A program made the translations under genes and the position numbers. From Vreelandella lionensis (lineage in GTDB: Bacteria > Pseudomonadota > Gammaproteobacteria > Pseudomonadales > Halomonadaceae), in assembly GCF_002087295.1 (NCBI RefSeq), contig NZ_MWVI01000007.1, forward strand, positions 1 to 45,683: a stretch of DNA of 45,683 bases. Reading direction: 5' to 3'. The notes under the pieces were generated by a model. It did not search any database and was not told the DNA's origin. It saw only the letters and a program-made list of their open reading frames with translations. Shown here piece by piece: positions 17,700 through 28,168 of this stretch. Positions within the stretch are counted from its first letter, which is position 1, and each line of letters opens with the position of its first letter.

Positions 17700-18524
17700 T
17701 TAACGGGGCAACTGGCCACCGAGCTGCTGGGTAATTTCGTCGGCTATTTGACGCACCAGCGCCCCCAGTACCAGCAGGCGCTCTTCGGGAATACGCGCCA
17801 TGGGGCCCGAGACGGAAATAGCCGCCAACGGCGTGGCGTGCTCGTCGAAAATGCAGGCCGCCACGCAGTGCAGGCCAATTGCATGCTCTTCCCGGTCGCA
17901 GGCAAAGCCTTGGGCGCGAATGGCGGCCATTTCCGCCTGCAGTGAATCCGTTTGATAGAGGGTATTTTCAGTGACACGGGCCAGCTCGTAGCCGCCTTCT
18001 AACAGCGCGCTGCGCTCCTCCTCGCTCATCCACGCCAGCAGCGCCTTGCCCACGCCGGAGGCGTGAAGCGGCGCACGGGACCCCAGCCGCGTAATCATAC
18101 GCATCATCTGCGGGGATTCGTTTTGAGCCAGGAAGACCGCCGTGGCGCCATCGCGGTTACCCAGGTTCGCCGTTTCGCCGGTTTCTGCGGTTAAGCGGCG
18201 CAAAAACGGGCGGCTGTTGGCCACCACGTCGCGAGCTTCAAGGAAACTGTTACCAATGCGGAAGGTTTTGACGTCGATGCGCCACAGGCCCTGCTCGCTC
18301 TCTTGGGTGACAAAGCCTTGGCTTTGCAGCGCCTGCAGCAGGCGGTGAGTGGTGGAAGGGGCAAGGTCAGCCATCTCCGCCAGCTCTGAAAGCGCAAGGC
18401 CCAGGGGGCTGGCGGACAAATATTCGAGTAGCGTGAGGCCGCGTACTAACGATTGGCTATGCCCACCGCTGGCTTTGGTGGCTCCTGCCGGACGTCCGAC
18501 TGACCTGCGCTTGGCTTCACTCAC
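17700..18524 (-). CDS. IclR family transcriptional regulator
   Basis: DNA-binding regulator. Winged helix at residues about 25-85 (LVRGLTLLEYLSASPLGLALSELAEMADLAPSTTHRLLQAL) and the effector domain with ASGVGKALLAWM and GFACDREEHAIGLHCVAACIFD, the conserved loop of the ligand pocket. 274 aa, intact. It lies 112 bp after the enoyl-CoA hydratase gene on the same strand and may regulate it; the ligand is unknown. Confidence 0.9.
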   Translation of the reverse strand: MSEAKRRSVGRPAGATKASGGHSQSLVRGLTLLEYLSASPLGLALSELAEMADLAPSTTHRLLQALQSQGFVTQESEQGLWRIDVKTFRIGNSFLEARDVVANSRPFLRRLTAETGETANLGNRDGATAVFLAQNESPQMMRMITRLGSRAPLHASGVGKALLAWMSEEERSALLEGGYELARVTENTLYQTDSLQAEMAAIRAQGFACDREEHAIGLHCVAACIFDEHATPLAAISVSGPMARIPEERLLVLGALVRQIADEITQQLGGQLPR

Positions 18525-18636
18525 CTGACGTTCTCCTGAAGGCGCTTAATGGCGTAAAAAACCAGCAGGATAACGCGCTGTAGGGGCCGCTGTCGCGTTT
18601 ACGGAAACAAATTCCACCAATGACTAGCGGTATGTA

Positions 18637-19437
18637 CTAGCGGTGACGCCAGTTCGGCGGGCGCTTCTCGATAAAGGCATCAATGCCCTCAGCCACGTCG
18701 TCGGCCAGCATATTGCAGGCCATGGTTTCTCCCGCAAAGGCGTAAGCCTCTTCCAGTGGCATCGCCAACTGTCGAGCAAACATAGCTTTGCCGGTGCGCA
18801 CGGCAACGGCGCTTTTCGCACAGATGCTCGATGGCAGCGCTGCCACGGCACCATCAAGCTCACTCTCTTCCGCTACACGATTGATCAGCCCCCACTCGTC
18901 GGCAGTGTCTGGCCTGATAAACTCGCCGGTCAGAAGCATCTCCATGGCGCGCTTACGGGGCAAGTTGCGCGAAAGCGCCACGGCCGGGGTCGAGCAAAAC
19001 AGCCCCACGTTGATTCCGGAAACCGCAAAGCGGGCGCTGCTGGCGGCAACGGCGAGATCGCAGCTGGCGACGAGCTGGCAGCCCGCGGCGGTGGCAATGC
19101 CCTGCACTTTAGCGATCCCTGGCACAGGCAGGCTGACGATGCTTTGCATCACTTTGCCGCAGCGCTCGAACAGCGCTTGGTAGTAGGCCTTTTCCCGGGT
19201 TCGCGCGCATCTGCTTTAAGTCATGGCCTGCGCAGAGGCTTTACCATTGGCCGCCAAAACCACGCAGCGCACGTGCTCATCTTGGGCAATGTTATCCAAC
19301 GCCGCTTGCAGCGCTTCCAGCATCGTTTCTGACAGCGCATTGAAACGCTCGGGCTGATTGAGGGTAAGCGTGACGACGCCCGCATGGGAGGTTCGCAGCA
19401 GGCAATCGCGAGAGTCAGTAACGGGGGAGGACGACAT
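18637..19437 (-). CDS. Enoyl-CoA hydratase/isomerase family protein, ECHDC3-like (two frameshifts)
   Basis: Crotonase-fold enzyme acting on acyl-CoA. ATG at 19437 has AGGAG 6 nt upstream. The first oxyanion-hole segment GKAFCAGHDLKQMR is recovered after a break near 19236, and a second break near 19200 (one extra G) restores TREKAYYQALFERC. The second oxyanion segment is GIATAAGCQLVASCDLAVA. Restored length is about 266 aa. Substrate is unknown. An 8-bp hairpin overlaps its ribosome site. Confidence 0.85.
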
Positions 19438-19446
19438 GGCTGGCTC

Positions 19447-19468
19447 CTGAGCAGTGGTTGCTGCTCAG
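19447..19468 (-). promoter_or_regulatory. Hairpin adjoining the hydratase ribosome site
   Basis: CTGAGCAG and CTGCTCAG form an 8-bp stem with a 6-nt loop; its 3' arm includes the first two bases of AGGAG. Folding could limit translation start. Confidence 0.45.
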
Positions 19469-19509
19469 TCTAGCGCTTGCTGGGCACATTGAGCGCAAGC
19501 TAAGACCAA

Positions 19510-19538
19510 AGTGGCCTCCTGCAAAACAGAAGGCCACT
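19510..19538 (-). terminator. Hairpin after trhO
   Basis: AGTGGCCT and AGGCCACT flank a 13-nt loop about 5 bp past the trhO stop, followed on the minus strand by TTGG. The T-run is weak. Confidence 0.5.
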
Positions 19539-19543
19539 GATGA

Positions 19544-20503
19544 TTACGCTTTCTCGCGAGTGACTTGGCGATGGTTATAGCCCAGCGGATGAGGCTCACC
19601 ACGGGCTTTGGCCAGCTCAATCTGGCGCTGACGCTCGCGGGCGGCGGCGCGGGTTTTCTCGGGCAGCGAGTCGATACAGTGGGGGCAGCTGATGCCCGGT
19701 TCATAAGCCGACGACTGCATATCTTCCTGGGAGATCGGCATCCGGCAGGCGTGGCACTGCTCGTGCTCGCCTTCGGTGAGGTCGTGGCGCACGGTGACCC
19801 GGTTATCGAACACGAAGCACTCGCCGCGCCATAAAGACTTCTCTTCCGGCACTTTTTCCAGGTAGTTCAGCACGCCACCTTTCAGGTGGTAGACCTCTTC
19901 GAAGCCCTCTTTCAGCATAAGTCTGGAGTCTTTCTCGCAGCGGATGCCGCCGGTACAAAACATGGCGACTTTTTTATGCTGCTCCGGGTTGTAGTGCTCG
20001 CGCACGTACTCTGGAAACTCGCGGAAAGTAGTCGTTTTCGGGTCCACCGCGCCTTCAGAGCTGCCAATCGCCACTTCGTAGTCATTGCGAGTATCGATCA
20101 CCAGCACTTCGGGGTCGGAGATCACGTCGTTCCAATTCTCTGGCTCTACGTAGGTGCCCACGGTGTCGTTGGGGTCGATGCCCGGCACGCCCAGCGTAAC
20201 GATCTCTTTTTTCAGTTTGACCTTGGTGCGGTAGAACGGCGGCTCGTCGCAAAATGACTCTTTGTGGTCGATATCACTTAAACGTGGGTCGGCGGTGAGC
20301 CAAGCCAGCAGCGTGTCGCTGCCTTCGCGGCTACCGGCCACGGTACCGTTGATGCCCTCTTTGGCCAGCAACAGCGTGCCTTTCACGTCATTATCGACCA
20401 TGGTTTGGCGCAGCGGCTCGCGCAGGGCTTCAAAGTCGTTCAGGGTGACAAATTTATACAGCGCTGCCACCACAACGGGCGCAGTGGGAGATGGGGTCGT
20501 CAT
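19544..20503 (-). CDS. trhO: tRNA uridine-34 hydroxylase TrhO (rhodanese family)
   Basis: Oxygen-dependent hydroxylation of U34 in a set of tRNAs, the first step to 5-carboxymethoxy or methoxyuridine. ATG at 20503 has AGAGG 6 nt upstream. The N-terminal acylphosphatase-like domain includes [16 protein letters not shown]; the rhodanese domain has catalytic Cys in [11 protein letters not shown]; a C-terminal Cys pair region ([16 protein letters not shown]) follows. 319 aa, intact. Divergent from the pirin gene with a shared regulatory region. Confidence 0.92.
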   Translation of the reverse strand: MTTPSPTAPVVVAALYKFVTLNDFEALREPLRQTMVDNDVKGTLLLAKEGINGTVAGSREGSDTLLAWLTADPRLSDIDHKESFCDEPPFYRTKVKLKKEIVTLGVPGIDPNDTVGTYVEPENWNDVISDPEVLVIDTRNDYEVAIGSSEGAVDPKTTTFREFPEYVREHYNPEQHKKVAMFCTGGIRCEKDSRLMLKEGFEEVYHLKGGVLNYLEKVPEEKSLWRGECFVFDNRVTVRHDLTEGEHEQCHACRMPISQEDMQSSAYEPGISCPHCIDSLPEKTRAAARERQRQIELAKARGEPHPLGYNHRQVTREKA

Positions 20504-20598
20504 GGAGTGCCTCTGGTAGTCGCCCCCGCAAGGGGCGGACCGGGTCAATAAAGGCGCGCATGATAACAAAAAGCCCGCCGTGGGTGCATCTCGCGTGT

Positions 20599-20612
20599 TT
20601 GACTCAGATCAA
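20599..20612. promoter_or_regulatory. ANR/FNR-like box between trhO and pirin
   Basis: TTGACTCAGATCAA matches TTGAT-N4-ATCAA at 9 of 10 positions. It is centred 102 bp upstream of trhO and about 122 bp upstream of the pirin start. No transcription start is known. Confidence 0.5.
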
Positions 20613-20727
20613 CGACACCGCCAATCGTCGATTATTTCGACGACATCATTGAGAAAGCTTCACCCCACGTCACGCGCACTCGGTCGTATAGTAGGCGGCA
20701 ACTTAACTCAGTGATGAGGTGCTTTTC

Positions 20728-21417
20728 ATGAAGATTCGTCGTTCCAACGAGCGGGGCTACGCGGACCACGGCTGGCTGCGCTCTTACCACACGTTTTCGT
20801 TCGCCAATTACATGGACCCCAACCACATGGGCTTCCGCGCGCTGCGGGTGATCAACGAAGACCGTGTGGCCCCCGGCCACGGCTTTGGCGCCCACCCCCA
20901 CCGGGATATGGAAATTATCTCCTACGTGCTCGATGGCGAGATGGAGCACAAGGACAACATGGGCAATGGCGAAGTGATGCGCCCCGGCGATGTGCAGCGC
21001 ATGTCCGCAGGCACGGGCGTACTGCACAGCGAGTTCAACCACTCTCAAGAAAACGGGCTGCACTTTCTGCAAATCTGGATCGAAACCGCCCAGCGTGGCA
21101 TTCAGCCCAGCTACGAGCAGAAGCACTTCCCCACCGCCGAGCGGCAGGGCCAGTGGCGCTTGGTGCTCTCCCCAGATGGTCGTGATGGCTCGGTGAGCGT
21201 GAATCAGGATGTCAATCTTTACGCCAGCCTGCTGGGTGCAGGTGATCAGGTGACGGCTCCGCCTTCTCGATATGCATGGCTGCATGTGGTGAAGGGGGCT
21301 GTCGAGGTCAACGGTGAGGCGCTCGCCACTGGCGACGCCGCTGCGTTCACCCCCGATGAGCCGTTTGAGCTGACGTGCACCGATGCTAGTGAAGTGCTGC
21401 TGTTTGATTTGGCCTAA
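20728..21417 (+). CDS. Pirin family protein (YhhW/quercetinase-like bicupin)
   Basis: Cupin-fold protein; some relatives are quercetin 2,3-dioxygenases. ATG at 20728 has GAGG 8 nt upstream, better than the in-frame GTG at 20719. The metal site is visible in GHGFGAHPHRDMEIISYVLDG (two His) plus HSEFNHS downstream. 229 aa with a typical second cupin half. Intact and monocistronic, ending at a strong terminator. Confidence 0.88.
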   Translation: MKIRRSNERGYADHGWLRSYHTFSFANYMDPNHMGFRALRVINEDRVAPGHGFGAHPHRDMEIISYVLDGEMEHKDNMGNGEVMRPGDVQRMSAGTGVLHSEFNHSQENGLHFLQIWIETAQRGIQPSYEQKHFPTAERQGQWRLVLSPDGRDGSVSVNQDVNLYASLLGAGDQVTAPPSRYAWLHVVKGAVEVNGEALATGDAAAFTPDEPFELTCTDASEVLLFDLA

Positions 21418-21446
21418 CAGCACCTGCATAGCAAGTGGTATAACGC

Positions 21447-21471
21447 AAAACGGCCCCGTTGGGGCCGTTTT
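21447..21471. terminator. Bidirectional intrinsic terminator between pirin and serA
   Basis: AAAACGGCCCC and GGGGCCGTTTT form an 11-bp stem with a GTT loop; both strands read A-run, stem, T-run, so it can end both convergent transcripts. Confidence 0.85.
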
Positions 21472-21499
21472 GGGTAACAAGCGCTGGCTAGCTATTTGC

Positions 21500-22743
21500 T
21501 TAGCTATTTTGCGCCGAATAGAGCACGCGAATCTTCAGCGTGTGCTCTACTTGCTTCAGCGCTTCCAGCGCCTGCGGGCCGTAGGCTTTGTCGACATCAA
21601 TCACCACGTAACCGACCTTATCGTTGGTCTGCAGATACTGGCCAGAAATGTTGATGCCGTTTTCTGACAGCACGCGGTTGATCTGAGAAAGCACGCCGGG
21701 CACGTTGTCGTGAATGTGCAGCAAACGGTGCTTGTCCGGGTGCGCAGGCAGCGCCACTTCGGGGAAGTTGACCGACGTGACCGTGGTGCCGTTGTCCGAA
21801 TAAGTGATCAGCTTTTCGGATACCTCGATACCGATGTTCTCCTGAGCTTCCGGGTAGAACCACCGATATGCGGCGTCAGAATCACGTTATCCAGGCCGCG
21901 CAGCGGGCTTTGGAACTCTTCATCGTTGCCTTTCGGCTCGACCGGGAAGACATCAATAGCTGCGCCGTTCAGCTTGCCCGCTTTAATGGCATCCGCCAGC
22001 GGCTCGATTTCCACCACGCTGCCACGGGCGGCGTTGATCAGGATAGCGCCATCCTTCATGGCAGCGATCTCTTTCGCGCCAATCATCCAGCGGGTAGAGG
22101 CCATATCCGGTACGTGCAGGCTGACCACATCCGCGCGGCCCAACAACTCCTCCAGGCTGCTGACCTGGTTGGCGTTCCCCATGCCCAGCTTGGTGATCAC
22201 ATCGTAGTAAATCACGTTGAAACCGAGTGATTCCGCCAAGACAGAGAGCTGTGCGCCGATGCTGCCGTAACCCACGATACCGAGGGTTTTACCACGCGCT
22301 TCGTGGGAGTTTTTCGCCGACTTCAGCCAGCCGCCCTGGTGCGCGCGAGCATTTTTCTCGGGAATACCGCGCAGCAGCATAATGGCTTCTGCCAGTACCA
22401 GCTCCGCCACCGAGCGGGTGTTGGAGTAAGGCGCATTAAATACCGCGATACCGCGCTTGAGCGCCGCATCCAGGTCAACTTGGTTGGTACCGATACAGAA
22501 ACAGCCAACGCTTACTAACTTCTCGGCCGCCTCAAACACGCGCTCAGTTAGCTGAGTGCGGGAACGGATGCCGATAAAGTGAACATCACGAATCTTCTCG
22601 ATCAGCGACTCTTCATCCAGCGAAGTCGGCAGATGTTCGATGTTCTCGTAACCTGCGTTGTGAAAATTGTCCACCGCACTTTGGTGGACGCCCTCGAGTA
22701 GCAGGATCTTGATCTTGCTCTTTTCCAGGGACGTTTTGGCCAT
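21500..22743 (-). CDS. serA: D-3-phosphoglycerate dehydrogenase SerA (one frameshift)
   Basis: First enzyme of serine synthesis, oxidising 3-phosphoglycerate. ATG at 22743 precedes AKTSLEKSKIKILLLEGVH. NAD-binding GIVGYGSIGAQL, catalytic Arg in NAARGSVV, and His in LTPHIGGST. A break near 21851 (one base missing after GGST) leads to the C-terminal ACT domain (HRLLHIHDNVPGVLSQINRVL) that binds serine for feedback inhibition. About 414 aa restored, like the E. coli type. The break in a biosynthetic gene is likely a sequencing error. Confidence 0.92.
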
Positions 22744-22931
22744 GGCTGAATCAACCTCTATGGTCGGCGGCATGCGCCGTGTATCGGTTCACGGGAGGCC
22801 CGTATGGTAGCACAGCCGCTTGCGCTCCCGGTGTCTTGGCGTGATGAAAAGTGTGCGCTTTCAAGATGAACAGAGTGCAAGTCGAACAATCAACCCATAG
22901 GGAGGGCAGACGCCACCCCCTCGCCTCGGTG

Positions 22932-22937
22932 TATACT
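22932..22937 (+). promoter_or_regulatory. -10-like element for xseB-ispA-dxs
   Basis: TATACT lies 83 bp upstream of xseB. No convincing -35 hexamer is at the right spacing, so support is weak. Confidence 0.3.
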
Positions 22938-23020
22938 GTGCGTTTATTTAACAGCATCCGCAGCCACACTCGTCGCCCTTGCTGATACCAGGGCGCCCGG
23001 AAAACGGTAGGCATTGCCCA

Positions 23021-23296
23021 ATGAGCGACACCACACCCCCACAAGATTTTGCCGCAACGGTTGCCCAGCTAGAGACCATTGTGGAACGCCTGGAGTCCGG
23101 CGAACTCTCATTGGAAGATGCGCTGACCGCTTTTGAGCAGGGCGTTCGACTGACCCGCGATGCCCAGCAGCGCCTCGATAGCGCTGAGCTAAAAGTACGG
23201 GCACTGAGCGAAGACCCCGACGGTAAACTGGAAGTCGCCCCGTTTGCAGGTGCCCCGGATGCTGGCAACGACAGCGAGGAGACGCCGCCATGGTGA
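23021..23296 (+). CDS. xseB: Exodeoxyribonuclease VII small subunit
   Basis: Small helical subunit that binds XseA. ATG at 23021 is followed by [27 protein letters not shown] and [19 protein letters not shown], the conserved core. 91 aa. Overlaps ispA by 7 bp, so it is the first gene of a coupled xseB-ispA-dxs unit. Confidence 0.92.
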   Translation: MSDTTPPQDFAATVAQLETIVERLESGELSLEDALTAFEQGVRLTRDAQQRLDSAELKVRALSEDPDGKLEVAPFAGAPDAGNDSEETPPW

Positions 23297-24183
23297 CCGC
23301 CCACGCCTCCCGACTAGCCACGCTGCGCCATGCCAGCAGCACCCGAGTGGATGCCACGCTGGCCGCGCTATTCGATGCACGCCCAGCGGTAGATGAGCGT
23401 TTAGAGGCGGCCATGCGCCACGGGCTTTTGGTAGGCGGCAAACGTTTGCGCCCACTGCTGGTCTATTTAGCGGGTCAAGCCCTTGGGGCAAGTGACGACG
23501 CCCTGGATGCTCCCGCGGCGGCCATCGAGCTGATTCACGCCTACTCGCTGATTCACGACGACCTGCCCGCCATGGATGATGACGACCTGCGCCGCGGCCA
23601 GCCCACGGTGCATAAAGCTTTTGATGAGGCGACGGCTATTTTAGCGGGCGATGCCTTGCAAGCCCTGGCGTTTGAAGTGCTGGCCAGCCGCCCGCACCCG
23701 CGCCTGGGCCAGCTAGTCACCACGCTGGCGGTCGCCTCTGGCCGCGATGGCATGGTGGCTGGCCAAGCGCTGGATTTAGCCGCCGTGGGAGGCCACCCGG
23801 ACGCCGAAGCGATGGCGCACATGCACGCCCATAAAACCGGCGCGCTGATCGTGGCGGCCGTGCGTTTGGGCGGCCTGGTCGCGGTGGAAGAGGACGACCC
23901 GCGCCTAGCAGCGCTAATTCGCTACGCCCGCGCCATTGGTCTAGCCTTCCAGATTCATGACGACATCCTGGATGTGACGGGTGACACCGCCACGCTGGGC
24001 AAAATTTCCGGCGCTGACGCCGCCCGTGCCAAGCCTACTTACCCAAGCTTACTGGGGCTGGCGGGGGCGCAGCGCAAAGCGAACACGCTTATTGACGAGG
24101 CCATTGCCGCCCTCGCCCCGTTAGGCGAGCAGGCCGCACCCCTGGCCGATCTTGCCCACTATATGATCGAGCGCGACCACTAA
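23290..24183 (+). CDS. ispA: Farnesyl diphosphate synthase
   Basis: Condenses IPP with DMAPP and geranyl diphosphate. First Asp-rich motif [17 protein letters not shown], second motif [13 protein letters not shown], and GGKRLRP near the N-terminus for IPP binding. 297 aa, intact. Ends 3 bp before dxs. Confidence 0.94.
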   Translation: MVTAHASRLATLRHASSTRVDATLAALFDARPAVDERLEAAMRHGLLVGGKRLRPLLVYLAGQALGASDDALDAPAAAIELIHAYSLIHDDLPAMDDDDLRRGQPTVHKAFDEATAILAGDALQALAFEVLASRPHPRLGQLVTTLAVASGRDGMVAGQALDLAAVGGHPDAEAMAHMHAHKTGALIVAAVRLGGLVAVEEDDPRLAALIRYARAIGLAFQIHDDILDVTGDTATLGKISGADAARAKPTYPSLLGLAGAQRKANTLIDEAIAALAPLGEQAAPLADLAHYMIERDH

Positions 24184-24186
24184 CAC

Positions 24187-26113
24187 ATGCCTATGAAGCT
24201 GTTCGACGAGATACCCCGCGAGCGCCCGGCGACGCCACTGCTCGACTCTTTTGACCATCCCGCTGCGTTGCGGGCCATGAATGCTAAACAGCTCGCCCAG
24301 CTAGCGGATGAGCTGCGCGCCTACCTGCTCTACAGCGTTGGCGTGACAGGTGGCCACTTTGGCGCAGGCCTGGGCGTTGTTGAGCTCAGCGTCGCGCTGC
24401 ACCACGCCTTTCACACGCCGAAAGACCGCTTGGTGTGGGACGTGGGTCATCAAGCCTACCCGCATAAAATCCTCACCGGGCGACGCGATGCCATGCTGAG
24501 CATTCGCCAGCACGGCGGCCTGGCCGCGTTTCCCCGCCGGGCAGAGTCCGAGTACGACACCTTTGGCGTTGGCCACTCCAGCACTTCCATTTCTGCAGCG
24601 CTGGGCATGGCCCTGGCCGCCCAGGCGCAAAACGACCCGCGCAAGGTCTGCGCCATCATCGGCGACGGCGCGCTCACCGCAGGGATGGCGTTTGAAGCGC
24701 TGGCCCACGCGGGCCACGTGAATGCCAATATGCTGGTAGTGCTGAACGACAACGAGATGTCGATCTCCGAAAACGTCGGCGGAATTGCCACGTATTTAGC
24801 ACGTGTGCTCTCCAGCAAGCCCTACCTCAAAATGCGCGAAGAGGGCAAAAAGGTGCTATCCCACCTGCCCGGCGCCCTGGAGCTTGCCAAGCGTACCGAA
24901 GAGCACATGAAGGGCATGGTCAGCCCCGCCACGCTGTTTGAGGAGATGGGTTTCCACTACGTTGGTCCCATCGACGGCCACGACTTAGAGGCGCTGACTC
25001 AAACGCTGCGTAACCTGCGCGACCAGAAAGGCCCGCAGTTCCTGCATATCAAAACGGTCAAAGGGAAAGGCTTCCTGCCCGCCGAAGCCGACCAGATTGG
25101 CTATCACGCGATTACTAAGCTGGAAAAAACCACCACGACCCTCAGCGCTCCGCTGGTGAAGCAAGCAGCGGCCCCCAAAAGCGTTGCGAAGAAAAAATAC
25201 TGCAACGTGTTTGGCGACTGGCTATGTGATATGGCCGCCGCCGACTCACGCCTCATGGGCATTACCCCCGCCATGGGCGAAGGCTCGGATCTGATTCGCT
25301 TCTCGCAAACCTATCCCGAGCGTTACTTCGACGTCGCCATTGCTGAACAGCACGCGGTCACGCTGGCCGCCGGTATGGCCTGCGAAGGCATGAAGCCAGT
25401 GGTGGCGATCTACTCCACCTTCTTGCAGCGCGGCTACGACCAGCTGATTCATGACGTGGCGGTACAGGAGTTAGATGTCACCTTCGCCATCGACCGGGCA
25501 GGCCTAGTGGGCGAAGACGGTCCCACCCACCACGGCAGCATGGACCTTTCGTTCCTGCGCTGTGTGCCGGGCATGGGGATTCTCGCCCCGTCGGATGAAG
25601 CCGAATGCCGCGCCATGCTCAGCGCTGCCTACCACCATTCTGGCCCGGCTGCCGTGCGCTACCCCCGTGGCACCGGCCCCGGCGCGGTGATTCCTGAGCA
25701 CCTAGAGCCCGCTGACCATCGGCGAAGCCCAGGTGCGCCGCGAGAGCACCAGCGACGGTGTGCGCATTGCGCTGCTGGCGTTTGGCAGCGTCAATAGCGC
25801 CGCCGCCGAAGTGGCTGAAAAGCTCAACGCCACCCACATCAACATGCGTTCGGTGAAACCACTGGACCGCGACGCTGTGCTCCACGCAGCGGACGAGCAT
25901 GAACTGCTGGTCACCCTGGAAGAGAACGTTATTGCGGGTGGTGCGGGTAGCGCGGTGAACGAGCTGCTCAACGCGGAAGGCGTTCAGGTGGAAGTGCTGA
26001 ACTTAGGCTTGCCGGACGCCTTTGTGGAACACGGCACCCCCGCCGAGCTATTGCGCGACTGCGGCCTGGACGCTGAAGGCATCGAGCGCGCTATTCGCGC
26101 CCGGCTGCCGTAA
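24187..26113 (+). CDS. dxs: 1-deoxy-D-xylulose-5-phosphate synthase (one frameshift)
   Basis: Thiamine-diphosphate enzyme that starts the MEP isoprenoid route. [38 protein letters not shown], the ThDP/Mg motif [14 protein letters not shown] with NDNEMSIS, and the transketolase domain [15 protein letters not shown] are present. A break at 25708-25710 (one extra C) is followed by [10 protein letters not shown] and the C-terminal domain with [16 protein letters not shown]. About 641 aa restored. The gene is normally essential, so the break is almost certainly an error. Confidence 0.93.
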
Positions 26114-26156
26114 CCTCCGCGTGTGAACCACGCGTTTTTAACCTGTTGAGATGTCT

Positions 26157-26919
26157 ATGTTATTTCTAATTATTGTGTTTGGTTTGATTGGCCTTGCCGT
26201 CGGTGGCCCCATTGGCTTACCTCGTAGGTGGCGGCCTTGGCTGGTGGCTGGGTCGGCGCATCAGCCGTCGCTTGAACGCTGCCCGTGTTCAAATTCAAGA
26301 AGGCTTTTTGGAATCAATCTTCTCCGTGATGGGCTGTCTCTGTCAGGCCGACGGCAAAGTCACCGAGGGCGAGCTAGACGTTGCCGAAAAGCTCTTCGAT
26401 CAAATGCGCCTTCAGGGCGAGCACCGCGCCAAAGCTCGCGCCGCCTTTGACCGGGGCCGCGCGGCTGACTTCAACCTGGATGCCGAGCTGGCCAAGGTCA
26501 ACCGCCTCACCCAGCGCCAGCCGGTACTGCGCCAAGTGTTTTTACAGGTTCAGTTGAGCGCGATTGCCGCCGATGGCGTGCTGCACCCCGCCGAGCACGA
26601 GATGATTCTGCGCGTTGCCCGCGGCGTTGGCTGTAGCGACGCCGAAGTTCAGCAAATCGAAGCAATGCTGCACGGCGCTGCCGCCAACTCCCAAGGTGCC
26701 AGCGAAGAAGCCTTAAAAGATGCTTACCGCGTTCTTGGGGTATCAGAAGAGGCCAGCGATGCCGAGCTTAAGAAAGCCTACCGCCGCCTGATGAGCCAAA
26801 ACCACCCAGACAAATTGGCTGGCAAAGGGTTGCCGGAGAGCATGCGCGAAGTAGCCCAGGCACGCACCAGCGAAATTGGTAATGCCTACGAGCGTATTCG
26901 CGCGGCACGCGGCCAGTAG
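26157..26919 (+). CDS. djlA: DnaJ-like membrane co-chaperone DjlA (one frameshift)
   Basis: Inner-membrane DnaK partner. An N-terminal helix (MLFLIIVFGLIGLAVGG) breaks near 26203-26208 and resumes as APLAYLVGGGLGWWLGRR. A TerB-like domain follows (ESIFSVMGCLCQADGKVTEGE, SAIAADGVLHPAE), then a C-terminal J domain with HPD in SQNHPDKLAGKGLP. About 254 aa. ATG at 26157 is chosen for its spacing from TTGAG; 26151 is possible. It follows dxs by 43 bp. Confidence 0.9.
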
Positions 26920-26982
26920 CCCGTGACAGGTTTCCAGGGAGTGCTACAGTGAAAGCTTCACGGTACTGCCTGGAGTCGCCGA

Positions 26983-27609
26983 ATGATCACGCTATACAGC
27001 TTTCCCAATTCCCGCTCGCTACGCGCTGCTTGGACGCTTGAAGAGCTGGGCCTAGAGTACCAGTGCCACCATGTAGCGCTGGATAAAGGCGAGGGGCAAA
27101 GTACCGAGCATCTTGCTCGCCACCCGGATGGCAAGGTGCCGGTGCTGGAAGATGGCGAGCTAATGCTGTTTGAGTCTGCGCCTATCTGCCGTTATCTCGC
27201 CGAGCAGTATGGCGATGGCAGCCTACTGCCTCAAAGCGTTGCCGAGCGCGCCCAGGTCGACCAGTGGCTCAGCTTTATCGTTACCGAGATTGAGCAGCCG
27301 CTGTGGTTACAGGCCAAGCACAAGTTCGCCCTGCCTCAAGATAAGCGCGTCCCCTCAGTACTGCCCACTGCGGCTTGGGAATTTCAGCGGGCGCTGCTCG
27401 CGCTGGAGCGCCGCTACCGCGGCCAAGAAACCCTGGTAGGCGATACCTTCACCCTCGCGGATCTTTTCCTGACGCATACGCTGACCTGGGCAGCTAGCAT
27501 GAAGCCCCGCCTACCGGAGCCGTTGGTGGCTTACCGCGCCCGCCACGCCAACCGCCCAGCGCTTGCTCGCGCCGCCGAAAAAGAGCAGGCGGCGGCGCAA
27601 GCGACCTGA
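26983..27609 (+). CDS. Glutathione S-transferase family protein
   Basis: Thioredoxin-fold N-terminal domain starts MITLYSFPNSRSLRAAWTLEELGL, with the cis-Pro in GKVPVLED and the glutathione contact ESAPICRYLAE. A helical C-terminal domain has FTLADLFLTHTL. 208 aa, intact. Substrate unknown. Confidence 0.9.
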   Translation: MITLYSFPNSRSLRAAWTLEELGLEYQCHHVALDKGEGQSTEHLARHPDGKVPVLEDGELMLFESAPICRYLAEQYGDGSLLPQSVAERAQVDQWLSFIVTEIEQPLWLQAKHKFALPQDKRVPSVLPTAAWEFQRALLALERRYRGQETLVGDTFTLADLFLTHTLTWAASMKPRLPEPLVAYRARHANRPALARAAEKEQAAAQAT

Positions 27610-28148
27610 TTACACCGCGTTAGGCGCAGGCAGCCGGAGTGTTTCCTGCGCTTTACTCCTTCGGCACGGGCGGCTCCCCAGGCACTTTCCAGCCCGCCAG
27701 GGAAGCCGCTTCGCTGGCTGTAATCCGGAGTGACACCGCCCTGGTAGGCATGGCGCTGGCTTAGCGCTTTGGCGCAGCTATAATCCACTACCGTCAGCAC
27801 GCCCACCGCAGTGAGTGCTAAATAGAGGTTCTCTTTGTGCGATGGGTGGCGCTTTAACGCAAAGGTGAGCGCGGCAAAATCCAGCACATCTCCGCCAACT
27901 CGGCTCCAAATCGCGTTGGTCGGGTTATCCGACAGCGCGCCGATGCCGCTGAGGATTTCCCGCGCACCGCAGGCGCGTATCTTATTTTCACGATGAGGCA
28001 TACCTAACGCGCGGCTCAACCGACGCGGGGCCACTAGCTGATACAACCCCATCCCCAAGCTTAGCCAACCCAAGCCTCTAGCTAATTTATCCGCTGGTGA
28101 CATTGAGCGCGTTGGCGAGTGGGAATGGCGTTTCATCGATGTTTTCAT
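27531..28148 (-). CDS. Unrecognised small membrane protein
   Basis: I do not recognise the family with confidence. ATG at 28148 follows GGAGG. Hydrophobic segments near residues 25-43 (GLGWLSLGMGLYQLVAP) and 118-135 (LYLALTAVGVLTVVDYS) suggest an inner-membrane protein. It lies 20 bp before the zinc dehydrogenase stop-to-start junction, so both are probably one transcript, dehydrogenase first. The last 50 residues are unusual and overlap the GST gene tail to tail by 79 bp; a frame break near 27660-27680 would instead end the protein at 27652. Confidence 0.55.
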   Translation of the reverse strand: MKTSMKRHSHSPTRSMSPADKLARGLGWLSLGMGLYQLVAPRRLSRALGMPHRENKIRACGAREILSGIGALSDNPTNAIWSRVGGDVLDFAALTFALKRHPSHKENLYLALTAVGVLTVVDYSCAKALSQRHAYQGGVTPDYSQRSGFPGGLESAWGAARAEGVKRRKHSGCLRLTRCNQVACAAACSFSAARASAGRLAWRAR

Positions 28149-28168
28149 ACTCTCCTCCCTGTGCAGTA

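Noticed and set aside
20632..21480. 282-codon minus-strand ORF opposite pirin
   Set aside because: It mirrors the pirin coding frame, has no ribosome site, and pirin has clear cupin motifs.
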